From: an uncultured Bacilli bacterium | Lineage (GTDB): Bacteria; Bacillota_I; Bacilli_A; RF39; UBA660 | Direction of reading: 5' to 3' | NCBI GenBank assembly: GCA_944363895.1 | Contig: CALVVP010000070.1 | Coordinates: forward strand, 1-9,189 | DNA: 9,189 bases | Shown here: in pieces, positions 5,306-9,189 of the stretch | Position numbering within the stretch: position 1 is the stretch's first letter | How the letters are laid out: each line of letters opens with the position of its first letter | Notes under the pieces: generated by a model | Seen by the model: the letters and a program-made list of their open reading frames with translations, nothing else | Told to the model about the DNA's origin: nothing | Databases searched by the model: none | Position numbers and translations under genes: made by a program

Positions 5306-6037
5306 ATGAAAACCGTAATAATAACTGGTGGTACCAAAGGGTTAGGTAAAGCAATTGCTAAAGTTTTTGCTTTACACAACTATAACTTAGTGCTTACATA
5401 TTTACACGATGAGAAGAGTGCTTTACAAACTAAAAAAGAGTTGGAACATTTTAATGGGGAAATTGTATTGGTCAAAAGTGATGTTTCTGATGAACAAAAG
5501 GTAATAAAATTGTTAGATAATATAAAATGTCAATTTGAATCGATCGATGTCTTAATTAATAATGCTGGTATTGCGATAGATACGACTTTGGAAGATAAAA
5601 CAGTGGATAATTTTAAAACAATTTTGAATACAAATTTAATTGGTCCTTTTTTAACTAGTAAATACATTGGTCAGTTTATGTTTAAACAAGGTTTTGGGAA
5701 GATTATTAACATTTCTTCAACTAATAGTATTGATACTTACTATCAAGAAAGTTTAGATTATGATGCTTCAAAAGCGGGACTTAATTCATTAACTTTAAAT
5801 TTTGCTAATATTTATGCCCCAATTATTAATGTTAATGCTGTTGCTTGTGGTTGGATTAATACGGAAATGAATAAGAATATGGCACATGAATTTAAAGATA
5901 AGGAGATATCAAAAATATTATTAAATAGATTCGCTGAACCTAGTGAAATAGCTAATGTTGTTTATTTTTTAGCGACTGATGAAGCAAGTTATATTAATGG
6001 TTCGATTATTAGAGTAGATGGAGGAGTAAGAAGATGA
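5306..6037 (+). CDS. SDR-family NAD(P)-dependent oxidoreductase (FabG-like)
   Basis: A 243-residue classical short-chain dehydrogenase/reductase, the usual length for the family. Visible motifs are the cofactor-binding TGGTKGLGKAIA (7-18), an acidic SDV for adenine contact, INNAG (84-88), the catalytic-Ser region INISS, the active-site YDASK, a PG-like turn replaced by ACGWINTEM, and the C-terminal DEASYINGSIIRVDGG typical of FabG-like enzymes. The Ser-to-Tyr spacing is one residue longer than in FabG. Substrate is not predictable; the 3-oxoacyl-ACP reductase role of FabG is only one option because no fatty acid genes are nearby. The start has AGGTGG (5296-5301). Its TGA overlaps the next gene's ATG (ATGA at 6034-6037), so it is translated together with the PLP enzyme. 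Confidence 0.88.
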   Translation: MKTVIITGGTKGLGKAIAKVFALHNYNLVLTYLHDEKSALQTKKELEHFNGEIVLVKSDVSDEQKVIKLLDNIKCQFESIDVLINNAGIAIDTTLEDKTVDNFKTILNTNLIGPFLTSKYIGQFMFKQGFGKIINISSTNSIDTYYQESLDYDASKAGLNSLTLNFANIYAPIINVNAVACGWINTEMNKNMAHEFKDKEISKILLNRFAEPSEIANVVYFLATDEASYINGSIIRVDGGVRR

Positions 6038-7257
6038 AAGATTTAGTTGATAAATTAGAGCAGGATTGTTTAAAACAATTCAAAATAATCGATGATATTT
6101 GTTTTGCTAATAGTCAGAAAGTTTTAGAAGCTTTTCAAGTTAATAGTGTATCAGAAACACATTTTAATTCTACGACTGGTTATGGCTACAATGATGAGGG
6201 AAGAGATGTCATTGAAAAAGTTTTTGCTAATGTTTTTAAAGCCGAAGATGCTTTAGTTAGAAATCAGTTTATTTCAGGTAGTCATGCTTTGACTGTTACT
6301 TTGTTTGCTTTATTGAGACCAGGAGATACTTTATTAAGTATTACTGGTAAACCTTATGATACTTTAGAAGAAGTAATTGGTATCGTTGATAATCCTTCTT
6401 CTTTAAAAGCATTTAATATCAATTATGAACAAATAGATTTAGTTGATAATGATTTTGATTATGAACAAATTGCCGAAGTTTTGAACAATCAAAAAATTAA
6501 AGTGATCGAAATCCAAAGATCAAAAGGATATTCTACGAGAAAAAGTATTACGATTGAAAAATTAGCTAAAGTGATTAATTTTATTAAAAAGATTGATGAA
6601 AAAGTAATAATTATGATAGATAATTGTTATTGTGAATTTGTGTCAACTAAAGAACCAATCGAGGTTGGCGCTGATATAGCTGTCGGTTCATTGATTAAAA
6701 ATTTAGGTGGTGGGATAGCTGCTAATGGTGCTTATGTGGTTGGTAAAAAAGATTTAATTAAATTGGTCGCTGAAAGACTAACCCTACCAGGTGAAGGTAA
6801 AGAAGTAGGTCCAAGTTTAGGTGTTAATAAATCTTTGTTACAAGGATTATTTTTTGCGCCTAGTGTGGTAGCTAGTAGTTTAAAAACTGCTGTTTTAGCT
6901 AGTCGGGTTTTGGAAAATATTGGATATGATGTTGAACCAAAATATGATGAGATAAGAGCTGATATTGTCCAGAATATTGTTTTTGGTAGCGAAGAAAAAT
7001 TAGTTAAATTTTGTCAAGGAATTCAGGCTTCTTCACCAATTGATTCTTATGTTTTACCAATTCCTTGGGATATGCCAGGATATCAAGATAAAGTTGTCAT
7101 GGCCGCCGGAACATTTACCCAAGGTTCCTCAATTGAACTATCATGTGATGGTCCGATAAGAGAACCTTATATTGCTTATTTGCAAGGAACTTTAATGTAT
7201 CCATATGGTAAGTTAGCTATCATTAAAGCTTTAGAATATTTGACAGTTAATTCTTAG
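6034..7257 (+). CDS. Methionine gamma-lyase family PLP-dependent enzyme (YnbB / 'aluminium resistance' family)
   Basis: A 407-residue protein matching the family once called aluminium resistance protein and now methionine gamma-lyase-like, typified by Bacillus YnbB. It is fold type I PLP-dependent. Visible signatures are STTGYGYNDEGRDVIE (46-61), FISGSHA (79-85) near the cofactor phosphate site, IDNCYCEF with Asp196 for the pyridine nitrogen, GSLIKNLGGG (218-227) with the likely Schiff-base Lys222, and TLPGEGKEVGPSLG. The C-terminal part includes PWDMPGYQDKVVMAAGTFTQGSSIELSCDGPIREPY. Family members are predicted to cleave sulfur amino acids, but biochemical support is thin. In Bacillus this gene sits near hflX and glnR; here it is instead coupled to an SDR gene. 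GGAGGAG (6020-6026), inside the SDR gene, is the ribosome binding site. Confidence 0.9.
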   Translation: MKDLVDKLEQDCLKQFKIIDDICFANSQKVLEAFQVNSVSETHFNSTTGYGYNDEGRDVIEKVFANVFKAEDALVRNQFISGSHALTVTLFALLRPGDTLLSITGKPYDTLEEVIGIVDNPSSLKAFNINYEQIDLVDNDFDYEQIAEVLNNQKIKVIEIQRSKGYSTRKSITIEKLAKVINFIKKIDEKVIIMIDNCYCEFVSTKEPIEVGADIAVGSLIKNLGGGIAANGAYVVGKKDLIKLVAERLTLPGEGKEVGPSLGVNKSLLQGLFFAPSVVASSLKTAVLASRVLENIGYDVEPKYDEIRADIVQNIVFGSEEKLVKFCQGIQASSPIDSYVLPIPWDMPGYQDKVVMAAGTFTQGSSIELSCDGPIREPYIAYLQGTLMYPYGKLAIIKALEYLTVNS

Positions 7258-7294
7258 TGTGTTACTATATATGCCATGAAAAAGGGGGATATAT

Positions 7295-8131
7295 ATGACT
7301 ATCTATGATAAAAAAGAAATATATGTTAATGAATATTATCAATATAAAAAAGAAAGAGAAGAATATAATAAAACAGCTTTAAAAGCCGTCTATGATCAAT
7401 GTGTTTTAGAAGAAGCTAAATTGTTACAAAGGTTAGTTCCGAAACAAAAATTAGAATATTATTTTGTTGTTTATTATTATTTAGTATGGAATGGTTATTT
7501 TTCTTTTGCTAATCATTTTGTTGGAACTTATCGCCCGAAAGAATTACCTTATGAAATAGGAATTAGTATTGCCAATGGAACAGGTTGCTGTCGAAATATT
7601 GCTGTTCATTTTCGCAATATTTTGCATTTGCTTACTCGTTCTAATGATATTATTTTAGTAGGGACTAATTCAATTAATCGAACTAGTATATCTAAAACTC
7701 CTTATATAAAAATGCGCAGAATTAAGTCTTCGGATGATATCGATAAAGAGGAAAGTAATATTCCTTCCCATATTGAATTATTGGATTTTGCGACTAAATT
7801 AGTTTATGATCCAACTAATTTTTCAGTTGGCTACTTAAAAAAACAAAATAATGGTATGATTGACTTAGGTGTTGAGATATTATTAAATTATGATTTAGAT
7901 GAAGATGTCCGCCAAAATTTAATTAAATATTTTCGCACTATCGAAAGAAAAATGGCTAGTTGGGATATTGAACCTTATTCTAAAGAAAAATTGAAACAAA
8001 TTCGCCAAGTTGGAATTGATATTTGTTTATCTAATTTACCTCTTTTAGCTGAATTTCAGGAACAGCAACAACACATTTATCATTATATTAAAGATGAAAC
8101 AATAAAGGTTTTAAGAAAAAGTGATTTTTAA
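7295..8131 (+). CDS. Predicted transglutaminase-like (papain-fold) protein, no signal peptide
   Basis: A 278-residue protein that I do not recognise as a named family. It has the spacing of a transglutaminase-like Cys-His-Asp triad: GTGCCRNIAVHF (96-107, likely nucleophile Cys99 followed by Arg as in G-x-C-R), SHIELL (158-163, His159) and VYDPTN (170-175, Asp172). These proteins are usually peptidases or amide-bond enzymes. The N terminus is charged and helical, and there is no signal peptide or convincing membrane span, so it is likely cytosolic. A Tyr-rich stretch (55-62) precedes the catalytic domain and the C-terminal third looks helical. It lies 37 nt after the PLP enzyme with its own SD (AAAGGGGG, 7281-7288) and no terminator between, so it may share the SDR-PLP transcript. 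A strong terminator follows. Enzymatic activity is an inference. Confidence 0.6.
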   Translation: MTIYDKKEIYVNEYYQYKKEREEYNKTALKAVYDQCVLEEAKLLQRLVPKQKLEYYFVVYYYLVWNGYFSFANHFVGTYRPKELPYEIGISIANGTGCCRNIAVHFRNILHLLTRSNDIILVGTNSINRTSISKTPYIKMRRIKSSDDIDKEESNIPSHIELLDFATKLVYDPTNFSVGYLKKQNNGMIDLGVEILLNYDLDEDVRQNLIKYFRTIERKMASWDIEPYSKEKLKQIRQVGIDICLSNLPLLAEFQEQQQHIYHYIKDETIKVLRKSDF

Positions 8132-8156
8132 TTGTACTTAATTGTACAATTTTTTT
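8130..8156 (+). terminator. Rho-independent terminator after the transglutaminase-like gene
   Basis: AATTGTAC (8130-8137) pairs with GTACAATT (8144-8151) around a 6-nt loop and is followed by TTTTT. The left arm overlaps the TAA stop. It ends the probable SDR-PLP-transglutaminase transcript and isolates the pilin-like gene. Confidence 0.75.
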
Positions 8157-8168
8157 CATATTTGAATA

Positions 8169-8197
8169 TTGACTAATAACTTAATTTAAGTTAAAAT
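8169..8197 (+). promoter_or_regulatory. Strong sigma-A promoter of the pilin-like gene with an internal palindrome
   Basis: TTGACT (8169-8174), exactly 17 nt, then TAAAAT (8192-8197): both hexamers are one mismatch from consensus. A perfect inverted repeat TAACTTAA-T-TTAAGTTA (8177-8193) fills the spacer and enters the -10, a typical operator position. Initiation near 8204 leaves only about 17 nt before the start codon at 8221. Confidence 0.72.
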
Positions 8198-8220
8198 TAA
8201 TGTAGAAATAGGTGATGATA

Positions 8221-9189
8221 ATGATAAAAAATAAAATTAAATTGCAAACTGCAAACCTGGGGGGGGGAGCAAAATCTTTATAAAATAAGGGTAAACTATG
8301 GTTTTACGCTTATTGAATTATTAGGAGTTTTGATTATATTAGCGGTAATAGCTTTAATTACTTTTCCTGTTATCGATAACTCAATTAAAAGTAGTCGGGA
8401 AAAGTCTTTAGAAAGAACAATCGACTCTATCGAAGAGGCCGCTTATCGTTATAGCATTGAAAATGATATAGGATATCCAAGTGAACAACAAGCTCTTTAT
8501 TTGAGTGATATTCAAAGTAAGGGCTTTTTATCGTCTTCAATTATAAACCCGGTTACTAATGAAGAATTATCCGGTTGTGTTTGGTATTATTGGGATACAA
8601 CTTATAATCAATATGTTTTTGAATATGATATGGAATGTGTAAAAGTCGATACTGAACCAACTATCAATATTGCTTATAATGAAGGATTAATCAATAGTAA
8701 TGGTTGGGCAAAAGAAAATATCACTGTTACTTTGAGTGGTAATGGTGAGATAAAATATTGTATAAGTAGTAGTGAATGTGAACCAAATGAAATAGTGGAA
8801 ACCGGAAATAATACTAAATTTATTACCACCGAAGGAACATCTTATCTATGTGCTTTAACAAGTAATAGTTTAGGAAGTAGTGACAAAGAATGCCAAAGTT
8901 TTAAATTAGATAAAACCTTACCAACAATCAATAATGTTGGTGATTTAACAGTCAATCGTAATGAACCAGTTAATTTAAGTGAAAATGTAACATATAATGA
9001 TGCTTTATCAGGAATTGATGGGGAATTAAGTATTACTCCGTCAACAATCGATACAAGTACAGTTGGAACAAAAACAGTAACATATAAAGTTCAAGATAAA
9101 GCTGGTAATATAAGAGAAGTTATTAGAAATATTATTGTCGATGCTGATGCCCCAACAATTGTATTTAATTTAGTCGATAGTAGTGCAAT
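8221..9189 (+). CDS. Prepilin-like surface protein with Ig-like ectodomains, frame interrupted at a G9 tract (phase-OFF), 3' end outside window
   Basis: The start ATG (8221) has SD AGGTGA (8210-8215) and a strong promoter, but as written translation stops at TAA 8281-8283 after 20 codons. Removing one G from the run at 8259-8267 joins this start to a frame that is open to the window end. That frame encodes a leader of 27 residues, the prepilin peptidase motif YG|FTLIELLGVLIILAVIALITF (Glu at +5), and a helical pilin stem. A Cys-containing region (SGCVWYYWDTT to MECVK) follows, then about two Ig-like domains: one with the Cys pairs YCISSSEC and LCAL/KECQS, and one DUF5011-like (NDALSGIDGELSI to VTYKVQDKAGN). 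A further repeat begins at DADAPTIVFN. It is likely a type IV pilin-like or pseudopilin-anchored adhesin. No in-frame ATG or GTG precedes the pilin motif, so expression needs the frame change. A simple disrupted gene or sequencing error is the alternative. Confidence 0.82.
8259..8267 (+). repeat. G9 homopolymer tract, probable phase-variation switch
   Basis: Nine uninterrupted G residues lie 38 nt downstream of the start codon in a sequence otherwise dominated by A and T; the longest other G run I noticed is the five-G ribosome binding site at 7284-7288. Eight or eleven Gs put the ATG in frame with the prepilin. Nine gives a stop at 8281, and ten gives a stop about ten codons past the tract. 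Runs of this length are known to vary by slipped-strand mispairing in phase-variable genes of other bacteria. Confidence 0.85.

Noticed and set aside
8259..8267. Programmed ribosomal frameshifting at the G tract instead of phase variation
   Set aside because: A fixed shift is possible in principle, but there is no stimulatory SD-like element or obvious downstream structure, and the position right after the start fits contingency loci much better. Read-level data would decide.
8298..8300. ATG immediately before the pilin motif as an alternative start
   Set aside because: It is in a different frame from GFTLIELL and has no ribosome binding site.
1..9189. CRISPR array, insertion sequence or replication origin
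   Set aside because: No regularly spaced direct repeats, transposase frames with terminal inverted repeats, or DnaA-box clusters were seen on either strand.

Overview
The window is low-GC, AT-rich DNA from an endospore-forming member of the Firmicutes (Bacillota), probably an uncultured Bacilli or Erysipelotrichia-type gut lineage. Evidence for this: cotJ spore-coat genes, strong AGGAGG-type ribosome binding sites, A/T-ending codons, and consensus-like sigma-A promoters. TGA serves as a real stop (ends of dpnA and of the SDR gene), so code 11 fits better than the mycoplasma code. The exact taxon is an inference.

Layout. (1) 1-531, minus strand: a spore-coat operon, cotJB followed by the start of cotJC. 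The cotJB product carries a CotJA-like N-terminal part, and a sporulation-type (sigma-E-like) promoter can be proposed upstream. (2) 626-852, plus strand: a promoter, tRNA-His(GTG) with encoded CCA, two hairpins (the second a good terminator) and a 20-bp perfect palindrome. (3) 880-3471: a complete DpnII-type (GATC) restriction-modification operon: Dam-family methylase, DpnA-like beta-class methylase, DpnII-like endonuclease. (4) 3583-4140: a membrane-anchored or secreted lysozyme/glucosaminidase-like protein. (5) 4223-5254: a membrane-anchored NERD-HRDC protein. (6) 5306-8131: an SDR oxidoreductase translationally coupled to a methionine-gamma-lyase-family PLP enzyme, then a predicted cytosolic transglutaminase-fold protein. 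(7) 8169-9189: a prepilin-like surface protein with Ig-like ectodomains that runs off the window end.

The most striking feature is in the last gene. Its start codon and its prepilin frame are separated by an uninterrupted run of nine G residues (8259-8267) in an otherwise A/T-dominated sequence. With nine Gs translation stops after 20 codons. With eight (or eleven) Gs the start joins exactly to a long open prepilin frame (GFTLIELL motif, then Ig-like domains) that stays open to the window end. This looks like an ON/OFF phase-variable pilin or adhesin caught in the OFF state. The tract lies in the leader that prepilin peptidase would remove, so switching would leave the mature protein unchanged.

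The genes form several separate transcription units with their own promoters or terminators rather than one pathway. The common thread is accessory and surface biology: spore coat, DNA restriction, wall hydrolysis and a switchable surface appendage.
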